This document shows, one piece after another, positions 47,701 to 59,700 of a DNA stretch of 64,000 nt. Origin of the DNA: Leuctra nigra. Its lineage: Eukaryota > Arthropoda > Insecta > Plecoptera > Leuctridae. The notes under the pieces are model-generated. The model was not told the DNA's origin, did not search any database, and worked only from the letters and a program-made list of their open reading frames with translations. A program made the position numbers and the translations under genes. The stretch is from positions 45,657,941 through 45,721,940 of the forward strand of contig OW203763.1 of NCBI GenBank assembly GCA_934045905.1. The letters are read 5' to 3'. Each line of letters begins with the position of its first letter. Position 1 is the first letter of the stretch.

Positions 47701-50700
47701 TTTTTTGGTTATTTGATTTCTCTTTAATCATTTGATTTTTCTTTGATTTTTCGGTTTCGTTGCGTAATTTTTTGATTTTATATAAATTTATATTTCCTTT
47801 TATTCTTATTTTATTTTTACGATTATTTAATTTATTTTTTTCATGATTATTATTGTTTTTTTATTTTTGTGACATTCTTGTTTTTTGGATATTTTTTATC
47901 AATTTATATTTGTTTTTTTGTTGATATTTTGGTAACGTTGCGTGATTTTTTGGATTTTGGAAAAAAATTGATAGGATAGGGCATGTGCAAAGCGAAACAA
48001 CCTGCAGATGGCAGCACAATCTTTTTGAGTTCAAAAGCAAGTTCGTAAGATTAGCGGGCTGTTTGTCAGTCAACTATAGGCGGCGGTGACTTTCATGTGA
48101 AAAATGGCGGCTTCAGTCTAAGAACCACACATTTCCTTGTTAATAATAGTTTTCTACTCACACTGATGATTTACCTTGACTTTAGGGTAACAATGGAACT
48201 TTAAATAATTATTTACTACGCGTGGAATTACTTTTGATCGACTATTTTTAACTACACAGGTTTGAACTGTCAGCTGTCAAGCTGTCAACAAATCAGCTGT
48301 TGTGTAATTCCAAAGATACTGAAACCAAAGAATTTCAGTAAAGATGAAACACTTTGCCCTCAAAACGCTCGTGGCGCTTACGGCGGACAAAATTATCGTC
48401 GTATCTTTGGCACGCCCTATTGGTCGCATGCCGAAAGTAACACATATTTATATTTTGGTTTTCCCAAATCAAAATTTTGGTTTCCATTCTTTCGCTTAAA
48501 AACTATTCATATTTTTATGCAGTTCAAACCAACTTATTATTGGGGACTAATGGGTGTGGTCATTTAATGGGGGTAAATCAAATTTTTTACTTCCAAAGGG
48601 CCTATTCACAAAACTATGTTTCTTCTATTTTTTACATTATGTTGAAAATGAAATATGGCTTAAATTGTATACATGGAAGGATCTGTCATCAATGTAAATG
48701 CCATACAAATTTGGTGTAGTATTGGGAAGCGGGGGGGGGGGGGGGGGGGGGCATGACGAATTCAGACTCATTTCTCTAGGGGTAGGGCGAATTTACCATA
48801 TATTCAGGGTTGTTCAGCGCCCATTTTATAAAATGATATATTGTTGTATCTTGCTTTATTAATTATAATTCTACTAATTACTCATAAAGTATTAATTTCA
48901 CTTGGTGCCATCGATTTTTGGATTTCCTCATACTTGATTTAATAAGGGTAGCAAATTTTACGTTAACTTATCACTAAACGCACTGATTTTAACCTTAACT
49001 CCACTATAGCGCTATTCTATATGCAAGTGAATTTACAGCTCCACAATGTACTAGTAATGAAAACATCATATTTCTGAAACCAATAGTCTCCCCACTAATA
49101 CAATACAATACAATACAATACAATGATGATGACAATGTAATTTTTTGAAATTTTTAATCCTAACCTTTCTATATATTTAAATCTTGTATTTCCATTGAAA
49201 CCCGCCTCTAGCGCTATCATACGCACGCGATTTTACCTCTCCGCGACAGATATTACAGATATTAAATCAAAACTGTTGTCGAAAATGCCATATTTTGAGC
49301 TGCCTGTAATTTGATACAGGATGAAATTTTGGCGAAACAAAAAATACGTATTTGCTTATTTAGAATAGTAAACAATCCTGGCAAGTTTCATCAAAATCGA
49401 AGAGGGTCGTTCATATTTTCACGATTTTTTGGTCGATGTGACGTGGAACGACCCATAGGTAACTTGAAATTATACGGAGGCCAAAAGCCCGAGTCAACAA
49501 TGAATAAAAACACAGCATTCTTCACAAGTTAAAATTACAATTCATGGTTTTCACTAGGGGTGTGCGAATATTCGAAAATATTTGGTTCGAATATTCGATT
49601 CGGTATTCGAAAATCTAGTATTCGAAATTTCGAATACTTCGAAAATTCGAATATTCGAAAATTTTCGAATAGTTCATGTCTTTAAATTCAAAATTATCCC
49701 GCCATTTCTCAAATAGGAGTGTTTTTCAATGCTGCCAACTGCTGCAAAGTCTAAAACTCCCACCGAAAATATTACCGATACTATGATATTATCATGTAGT
49801 ATTATGATATTAATACTTACCGATATTAAGTATCCGATATTATGTCGGTTAAATTAGGTTCCAATTATTCGATATTCGATTCGATAATCGAAATAATTTT
49901 GTCAATTATTCGATATTCGTATTCGAAGTCAAAAATCACTATTCGCACACCCCTAGTTTTCACGTGACGTCACGGCATTCGTCTCAGCATTTTTACCCCT
50001 ACTTTACCCCTCCTGAGTATACAGAAGTGAAACCAGTGCTTTAAACTCTTGCCATCATTATTAGATAAGTTCAAAAAATCCTTGCAATTCTCTCTCACTA
50101 AACATAGACAATGCATATCTGAAGTCAAAAAACCACCTTACTCTTTTTTGAGATATTAGGAATGTTCCTAACCACACATGAAAAACATATGACTAAGATA
50201 TCATCTTAGACTTTGACCAATGGGTTGGGTGTCAGGAGTGACCACTAGGGGATAAAAATGCATACTTTAATAACTTAGGTCAATATTTAAATCACGGTCA
50301 AAATTTAAAATGACATCATAGGTAGGTAGTCATTTATTTTCATGTGTGCTAACTGCTAAGGAACATATCCACCAAATTTCATGCAGTTAAATTACATTAC
50401 GTTATTGTTAGAACCAAGATTATATGGTGATTGAAATGTCACAAAATTTTAAATAAACAGGTTTTTGGTTCAATGGAATTTAAACCCCAAAACTGTCATT
50501 TTCCAATCGCAAAAATAAAACGAAATAGGTACACTCTCATTTGCGAAATTGACCTTGATCGTGAAATTACCACGAAATCAGTGATTTTTCACCAAATTAC
50601 CTTGAAATATGTGACTTATAAAATTTACATCCAATCCTTACCTGCTGACCCCCTAGAGGTCACTTCTGAATCCAGGGGCAAAATCTCGAATGATATCATA

Positions 50701-53700
50701 GCCATTCATTTTTCAATGTCCTAAGGAACATCCACCAAATTTCTTGCTTGTTTCACAAAATGCTCAATTTTTCCTCATAGCCACTCTACTACCTATGCAA
50801 TTATTTTATATTTTTGCCCTCGAAGTTATAAAAGCTACGGCAATGCTGACATAGAAAATTTTTCACTGGTTTTTGTCAGGTCTTCCATATTACTGCTGTT
50901 GAAATCTATCATGTCTTAATGATTTCCAATATGAATATTCATTATGACTTGAATGCTTTTTTTGTTTCACTTTTTAATACACAAATAATTTATTATAGTT
51001 TCTTCTTCTTTAAACTTGAATGACTACTACACTTTAATTTAAATATTTAACATACTCCTGCTGACTCTAGTTTGCACAAGCATTTTCACGGCAGCCAAGT
51101 ACCTACCTTTATTCCCAAGATAGCGAGTAGGGGCGGAAGTGTAGCTCGTGAAAACTATGAACCTTCTTCTTCTTCTTCTTCTTCTTCTTCTTCTTCTTCT
51201 TCTTCTTCTGCTTCTTCTTCTGCTTCCGCTCTAAGCTTCCAGCATGTTCCTTATTGCATGGCCTCCTTCCATCTTTTCCACGGCCTTCCCACATTCCTAT
51301 TCCCAATCATTCTCCTCCCATTCTCTCTACATGCTCATTAGTCATTCCATTGGCGACATCTCTTCTTCACCCATTCTTCACCACATCGTCCCCTGAACTA
51401 AAACATTAAAGGGAAGGACGACCAATGAAGACATACAATTATCAAGATTGTGACCATCTCGTTGAAGAGAATTTAATATGCTAAATCGACATAGTTGTAT
51501 AGATGGATTAAAATGACGCTTTGTGCATCATTGACCATTTTATCTAAAAGCATCTTTGATCTTGAATTAAAGCTGCTGAGTTTAAAATGCTGAGATTTCA
51601 ACATTTCAAAACTTCCTATAAGTCATCCAATCTGTAACCCAATCAGGATTAACCAGAAATTAAATTTTCGTCATAGCTCACTACATCTGGCCTTGTACCT
51701 GTGTAGGTATATATTCTATACGGTCACAGTTTTGATGATGTCAGTTGAGAGGCTCGTCTTTCCTCTTCCCTGTGGTGAATTGTCCTTGGCTTGGATCAGA
51801 TACGAGGCTTTTGAGAACGGCGACTACGAGATGTGTTGGGACAACACGTTCAGTCATTTCAGCACCAAAACGGTGTTCTTTGAGTTGATAATCGAGCGCG
51901 AGGATGACGAGGAAGACCCCTGGAACATGGAAGTGCCGGCTGAAGGTGAAACTGCCAATAAGATATTCGCCATTCGAGTGCAGGACATTCAGGTGACGGA
52001 CTAATTCAACGCTTACTAAATGAGATTTCCTGTTCTTTAAGACTAGTGAAAGATAACGGAATGCAGTCGGTTCTTCCAAGCTCACTATTTTTTAGTTTGG
52101 TATTGAATTTTAAAGATTAAACAGTTACGCGCACAATTCATGCTCACTAAACTAAGACCTCTCCAGCACATCTTCAAAATGTTAAATAATAATCTTTAAA
52201 TACTTAACATTTTGAGGATGCCAGAGGTTGTAATGATGCTATTTTATGTGAGCTTGATTGTACATTTCTGCTGGATTTTTTACATGTAGGTATTAGGTAT
52301 TGTGACAAGATAAAATACGCTATGAAGAACCTTGTGCATCCCGTTACCTTGGAAGTTCTACCCCATAGAAAACACTCAGTGTAAAAATACCAGCCAATTA
52401 GGTACCTATCCTCAACTAAAGAAAATTAATGAAATAAAAATCTAAGCACTGAATCAAAAAATAGTTTAAAAATATTTTTTTAAATAAAATGTAGGTAATT
52501 GCCGCATTATGTATTACCTACAAAAGTGTATTGAGTGATTTCACCTGCCATCACGATCTCGGCCTGGGTCCGGCCCCTCAATGTTAATAAATAATTGGAA
52601 ATATTTCTCCAGAAATGAGCATTCTGAACTGGTTTATGCATAAGGATCAGTATTGCCTATTCATACCTACATATAGTTTGTTTAAATATCTTCTCACACA
52701 ACTTGATCTCCATAAAGAAAACAATGCTATTGCTCTTTGGTAATATTTCAAGGTAGGGGGAGGAGCCTATTCTCATTGTACTCAGAGCCTATAGTCTGTC
52801 TTCCATGGTCGCGTTCTTTTGCCTCAATGCGATGTTTTGCCCCCGAGTGGGTCTCTCAGCCAATCAGAACTCGAATCGCAGCAACGCGTGACGTCACGTG
52901 AATCGCCGCTGAAAGTAGAACCAACCTCAATATATTCGCGCCGCGTTGCGGTTGCGGCGGATGTAGTATTGTGAAGCGGTGTATTGTGAAGTAGTATTGT
53001 GAAGCAGTGTATTGTGAAGTAGTATTGTGAAGCAGTGTATTTGAAGAAGTATTGTGAAGCGGTGTATTGTGAAGTGGTGTATTGTGCAGTAGTGCATTGT
53101 GAAGTAGTATTGTAAAGCGGTGTTGTGCGCATGCGCTGTTCGGCTTCAGCCAATGAGATCGTCTCGGAAATACCTTGACGCGGGAGCAAAACATTGCGTC
53201 CATGGAAGAAAAGCTTATTGGTAGAGCCAGTTTTAAATGGTGATGCGCGAATTCGCGAATTGTTCTGATTGCACTATTTTCTTCTAATAAAATCCATTTC
53301 ATTGTGTATAGATCCCAAATCTACCATTTTTACATCGCGAAAAAAAACGAAATCCAACCCTGATCGCGATATTCAACATTTTCCGCGAAATTACCACGAA
53401 ATAAAGGTTTTCTATTAAAATTACTGCTATTATCCCCCTAACAGGTCACACAACAACAAACGAAACCAGTTTCTTTCCATGTGCTACTCAATCAACCCCC
53501 TCCCCCTCGCCAGACACTTTGCTACCCACCCTCAAAGTGAACCAGACCAGTCTAACCAGTTGATGATGCCTCCAGGCTGCTTTGTTTTGCGCCCCCATCT
53601 GTTCAAGGTCGACCAGTTTCCCCCCCCCCCCCCCCCCCCCCCCCTTCCACCCCCAACCAGTCGCAACTATTCAGAAGGATATTTTGGAACAATTACTTCA

Positions 53701-56700
53701 CTGAAAATTGTTGGATTGGGAAAGAAAATGTCTTGTCAAACTATACATTTTGCGTCATGAAATTTTAAATATTATGTATCATCAACACATAGAAAATGTG
53801 GGTTGGGGAAAAGACAGTACAGAGCATTAAAGACGCCATTCTAGACAAGCCTATTTCAGTGCTAATAGTGCATGACCAATCCATTCCAATCCCTACTCCA
53901 AAGTGGCATACATGTTTTTCATCAAATTATGGTTTCTGGGGGCTATAACAATGTGTTTTATAACCAATTTAATATCACCACAAAATCGCGAAATCCCTCT
54001 TCCAGAAAAAACACAAAAAACGAACTTGATGATTTTAAAAACGAATTTTAAGAAATAAAATCACCATTTAAAACTGGCTCTACTTATTGGCCAAAATTCT
54101 AATGTCTACATTAAATCATTGACTTCCTCTCTATAAAGGATTCGTAACTGCTAGCTGCAGCACTGAATGCTTTTGCCAATATCCAAGGCCTCACTGCTTT
54201 ACCAGATTCTGGCTATATAAAGATATATTATTAATTTTGTTTAATACCACGGTCTGTCTACATACAATACGAAAGCATCAAAAGCATATTGTTGTGTGCT
54301 GACATATTGTCAGGTTTCCCTGCAATCTGCTAAATGTAAGACGGTCTCAACCGGACGAGTGAAGGATTTGACCTTGGTCTATACGTAAGAATGGGTCGGT
54401 ACTCGGTATTGTTTGTCACTAGACATCGACGGCACTCTTGCGAATCCCCTAGAGCGGAAGTCAATGATTAAATACACACACAAATAAATGCTCACGTATT
54501 ATCATTTTTTATAAATTGTTTTTGAATGAACTTGTAGACTTAATCCATTTTTTGATATCACCACTTTTCAGTGCTATATTTTTTATTTCATTCTTTTTCT
54601 ATAGTTGAGGATAATTGGCAGGTATTTTTACATTGAGTATTTTTATATCATAATATCCTCTATCCCAACTCTCGCTGTAGAATTTCACTCCGGAGGCCCA
54701 GGTTGGATTCCAATGGCCGTTTAAGAGATTCCTTTCTTTTGAGACAGGACTGCTGTCTTCTATACTTCCATCTAGGGATGGCACTTTTACCGGTTCTGAA
54801 AAAATTGGTAAATTTACCGGTCAGCGGTAAATTTTGAAAAATGATGGCAGATACCACATCATGACTATACCAAATACAAAAATGACCCTACTATATTATT
54901 TGACCCATTTACAAAGATTACCAGTCAGGACAATAAAAATACCTATAGATGTTAATAATGACAATACTGCATATTGATAAGAGAAGATATAGCTGATTGA
55001 AATAACTTATGGCAGAATAGCATTGATTCATTTTTATTTTATGCCATGCATGTGCTTTTCTCCCAAAAAAAGAATTGTCGACCATACCAATTTGATCAAG
55101 TTACAATCGCTATTCTGTCACTGTGTCTGCTAAACAAGCAAACCTGAACAAAGTTTCCGACATTGGAAGTAATCTTATAGGAATTATCATTCAGATTGAT
55201 TGAGGACAACCAAAAATTAACGTAAAATATGCTCAACTGCTAATGTTGTCACACTGAAGTTTACATAGGAGTTATTACTTAAATTTTGATATACCTATCC
55301 ATTTATACATTGGAAAGGTTTAAAGAAAACATAATTTCCAATTTTTTCCCCGGTTAATTAATAATCGGTAAATTGACCTTAATTTACCGGTAAATTTTAC
55401 CGGCTGCCATCCCTACTTCCACCATCATCTTCATCACCTTCACAACCATTCATCCGTCGCCATTTGTCTAGTGGCAGAGTTATTTTAAGGAATAGATACT
55501 TGATGATTTCATCCCTGAATAGTTCCTGAATCCCACTCGCTGCACTGCAGAACAAATTGCTATTAACAAACCAGGTGTATTGAGTCAAGCTGTGTATTTA
55601 AAATCACTTTTAGTTTACAAATCTGCCAGCATAATGTCTGTTTAATGTGTGTGCTTAAGGTGATACAAGCGCTCGGCCATTTTAGAAAATTGAGAGAGAA
55701 AAATTGTTTCATAAGTGGGTGTAACTTTGATAGGATGTTCACATGATCAGTCCGATTGTTTATTGTAGCACTTTATTGTTTATTGTTTCATTTTTGCTTT
55801 GTGCCTTGTTAATTAGGTGCCAATTCAACAAAACCGCGCAAAACGATGAAATTTCAGATACAATTGGAGACCAAACCCGTTAACCAATTGATCTCAAATT
55901 TTAATCATGATTAGATGAAAGACAAACTTAGGGTTATCACTTAGCACATTTTTGAAATTTAATTTTATACGGCACCCAGCGATAAATTTTTCACCCAAAA
56001 TCCACTAATTATTAACTAATTAACGAAACAAAAATTAAAAATGTAGATACCAAGGATAACCCTAAGTTTGTCTTTATCTAATCACGATTAAAATTTCAAA
56101 TCATTTGGTCAACCCATTTTGTCTCCAATCGTATCCAAAAAAGTGTCTACAAAATGCAGCAAAATCGCTCGCGCTTGCAGCAGCTTAATGTCACAGTCCA
56201 TTGAATATTTTGTATGATCCAGAGAGTAGTTAATGTTTTTTGAGAGGAAAGGTATTTCAATTGCCAAAGAAGCATCACTTGTCTGTTTATTATTCATTAT
56301 TTGGCATGAGACTTGAGAGTATTGAAATGAACATTAAACAATTGAATCGCGAATTACAGAAAGGGCGTTAGTCACACTTTTTGTGAAATTGAGTTAACAG
56401 CGGATATGGGATCCATAAAGGTACATGCAACTTTAGAGATTGATAGGGCGGTAGTCCCAACATTTGAATGCAGAGGGCACCCTTGTGAAGAGCAGAAAGG
56501 GCATTAGTCCCAGGACTTGTGTCCTTGTTGCACTTCACAGGCTCACGGTTTCAATGTAAAAATTGCGTCCTTTGACACCAATGATCCGCAACAGTTGCCA
56601 GAAACCCCTGTTAAAAGGAAAGGGGGGATAGTATTCAACCCTCTCAAGGGGGAGTTCAGAATTTGCCAAATTAATTTTCTGAGTTTTATCGAGACATTTT

Positions 56701-59700
56701 CTGAAGAAAGTGTTCGGAACGACGAGGATTGTGCATAATTTTTGTAATATTTGGTAATGAAGTCTTAAAATTTGTAAACAAATGTTTTTTTGACCTTTTT
56801 TGACCTCTTTTGACAGTTAATCTCCCTGAAATAGTAACATTTTAATCATACTTTCCAGTAAATTACAGAAAGGGCATATGTCCAGCTCATTGATCCCTCA
56901 AATTAGGACAGAAATATATTTTTTGCATGCGTCTACAGACAATAGCTGGGTGTATCGATTTATTGTCTTATTTATGCCAGTTACATATTTTTTTACAAAT
57001 AGATCCTAAGGGGCGCAATTTGTTTTTCTCGATTATCTCAGAACTAGGTCGGCTGGACTTCAGCCCTTTCTGTAATTCGCGATTCAATTATTTTACAACA
57101 ATATTACATTAGTTTAGTTCAACATTTTACTATACTTGGAAGTGAAAATGAGTCTACATCAGTTATTAACAAAAGGGCAGAACACAAAATTTCAGGAGAG
57201 CTATTAGTTCCAGGAAAAGCTAATGTAGCCTAAACAAGCTACTAGTCTGCTTGTAGCCATTGGTCAATACCAGGAATAACCCTGAGTGCACAGACAGATG
57301 CATGAGAGGTGGTTCAGATATTGTCCCGATGTTATAATATCCACCTTGCATGTCTGCACCTGCTAACTTGGTACTAATACAGGATTGGTCATTTAATCTG
57401 GCGATGTAATCAATAGCAGTTAACAGTGATAACAATTACCTCATTTAAAATGTATTTTGAACCCATTTTTCTTGTAAAAGCAGATTGAAAACTAAGTTCG
57501 GAGATGGAACTAGACAACTTCCAGCAAAAATTATATCTTAAATGACGTAACAAACTCATTGCGGACGCACTGGTCGGACGCACTTTCAGCTGAAGTAGTT
57601 GTAGTAGTAGTAGTTGTAGTAGTAGTATAGTTTAGTATTTATTAGCATTCTTGCTATTTTTACTACGTTTCACATTCAGAACGTCAGTGGCGGGGTAGGG
57701 GAGGGGAGGGCCACTACGGCTGGCTCATGGTCTATGTTTAGTTAACCCTCCAAGTGCCACTGTCGATTTTTTCGACACTTCGTAAATTTGGGACCCTAAA
57801 TTTTATTTAAGGGCGCACAGAATAATTTGTTGGTGGATTTGTGTATTTGATCAATAGTGGATTCATTGTTGAGCTGGATCAGTCGATAAAATTACTTAAG
57901 AAGGCTGTGAAACAGGATTCATAAAGATGGCGTTGAATTCTCGCCTATTGTTACCAAGTGTGCAATCGCGCATGCGCATCAACTACAATCGACACATCTT
58001 TGATTCTATTGCAGATAATTGTTTGATTATTTTTTTAGCATTACTCAGCATTGTAAATAATATGTATTTTGATAAAAACAATTATGGTCATCATCCTAGT
58101 CTATACCTAGTGATTATTTTGTGCAAATAATTTGGCAAAATCCTTTTTTATTTGAAATGTTAAACAACAAATTATATTTTTAATCAATTGATATTTAAAA
58201 AAAATAAAAATGTCATGCACTCATATGATTTTTTAGAGTGTTCTGAAACTCTTAAAATCAATCACAATATTGTTGAACAATTATTTCATCAAATTAATTT
58301 GCCCAATTATTTCTTCATTTCTGCTAAATAGGGCGGCACTATACGCTTTTTAGCCCTGGCACTTGTAGGGTTAAAGTTAATCTTAACGAAGAAAACTAAT
58401 TATTTCAATTTCCTCATTCAATATCACGATCAGGGATGAAGTGGGGCCAGGGCGGCACCTCGGACTATTTTTTGGCTGAGCCCTGGCTTCTTTTTGGGAA
58501 TTTGACAGATTGTTTTCAAAGTCCATAGAATTCACAATTGTTCTGGTTTTTCCATTAAAATTGCCAAAAAATTAAATATTTACTTTTGTTACTAGACCAT
58601 TTTAAATCTATAACTTGATCGAAAATGCGTAAAACCATCACTTAACTAGTTAAATTTTACGAAGATTCCCATCGAGGCCAAACTGGGGGGTCTAGCCCCC
58701 AATGTGACCCTGTGAGTCGTGAATGCTACAGATTATGATCGCTTTCGATGCCCTGCCACATATTTTACTAGGACGTTCAATATGTCTTGAGATATCGTTT
58801 CTTTCAAATCTCTGTTTCCATTCTGTACCCGCCATGGAATCTAATAGTTCAAGTGCATCTATGAGTCATTCATTAAGGCATGTTGTAGGGAGTGATTTGA
58901 TTGTATTCTTGTGTTATCTCCCAGGATGTGTTGAATCGTATTCGAGGCTCGTTGACGCAAGTTCGACACTTGCAAGACGCGATCCGCGCAGACATGGCAC
59001 GTGATAGGAACGTGGCCGAGGGTAATTTCACACGTGTCAACACGATGGCCATCTTCGCCATCACACTCATCTTGTTAGTCGGCTTCCTGCAAGTAAGTCG
59101 TTCATTCCTTACCTTATCGTAGAAGCAGAAGGACCCAAGTCCATTTCAATGATTCTCGAGAGATCTCATAAACCAGTAACTCTCGCTTCATCCAATCATA
59201 TTTGTAATGGTGACATGAGTCATTGTGTAAGAAAATACTTCAATATTTACTGTTTGTTGACTTGAGTCAATTTGCAATAGACCAGAGCATAATGATTAGC
59301 GTTTTACCTAGGGGTGTGCGAAGCTTCGAAATAATCGAAGCTTCGAAGTCGAAGTCGAAGCTTCAACTTCGACTTCGAAACCCTTTTTTTCCAAAAAACG
59401 AAGCTTCGAAAATGTCCGAAGCTTCGATTTGCGTCTTCAAACTTGGCGCGACTTTCGAGGTAAATATATTTTCGTGTAGTTGGTACTTCCGAAGTTGAGA
59501 AGTTTTTGCGGTCGGCCATCTTGGTTTTAACGTCGACGCTTGCTGTCACGCTGTGCTTACTTGAAAGGATGTGCCGTGTTTATTTTAGGAGATTTTAGAA
59601 ATATATAATGGATTTATCCGACGAAAACGAAGATGAAGTAGGCCTACTAGTGGATGAAGGTAGTAATTCAGTTCAACAAGTAATGTTAGTAATGTTTTCA

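Larger units (their letters stand above)
52365..54648. repeat. Foldback family copy with arms 2 kb apart
   Basis: The left arm (52365-52545) has AAACACTCAGTGTAAAAATA and CCAGCCAAT. The right arm (about 54537-54648) has TTTTTTGATATCACCACTTT and ATAATTGGCAGG. The intervening DNA holds two other inverted-repeat elements (52801-53202, 53217-54093). The arms were therefore probably separated by later insertions, or they are two half-copies. Confidence 0.55.

Noticed and set aside
47376..48073. - strand Lys/Asn-rich frames
   Set aside because: T-rich core of a non-autonomous element; composition alone explains them.
52824..53302. - strand proteins of 121 and 148 aa with TTSQYTASQY repeats
   Set aside because: They translate the GTATTGTGAAG minisatellite inside an inverted-repeat element; two frames overlap and neither has a domain.
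58434..58735. Another hAT MITE (CAGGGATGAAGTGGGG ... GACCCTG)
   Set aside because: The start is hAT-like, but the proposed right end does not pair beyond CCCTG and the flanks share no 8-mer.
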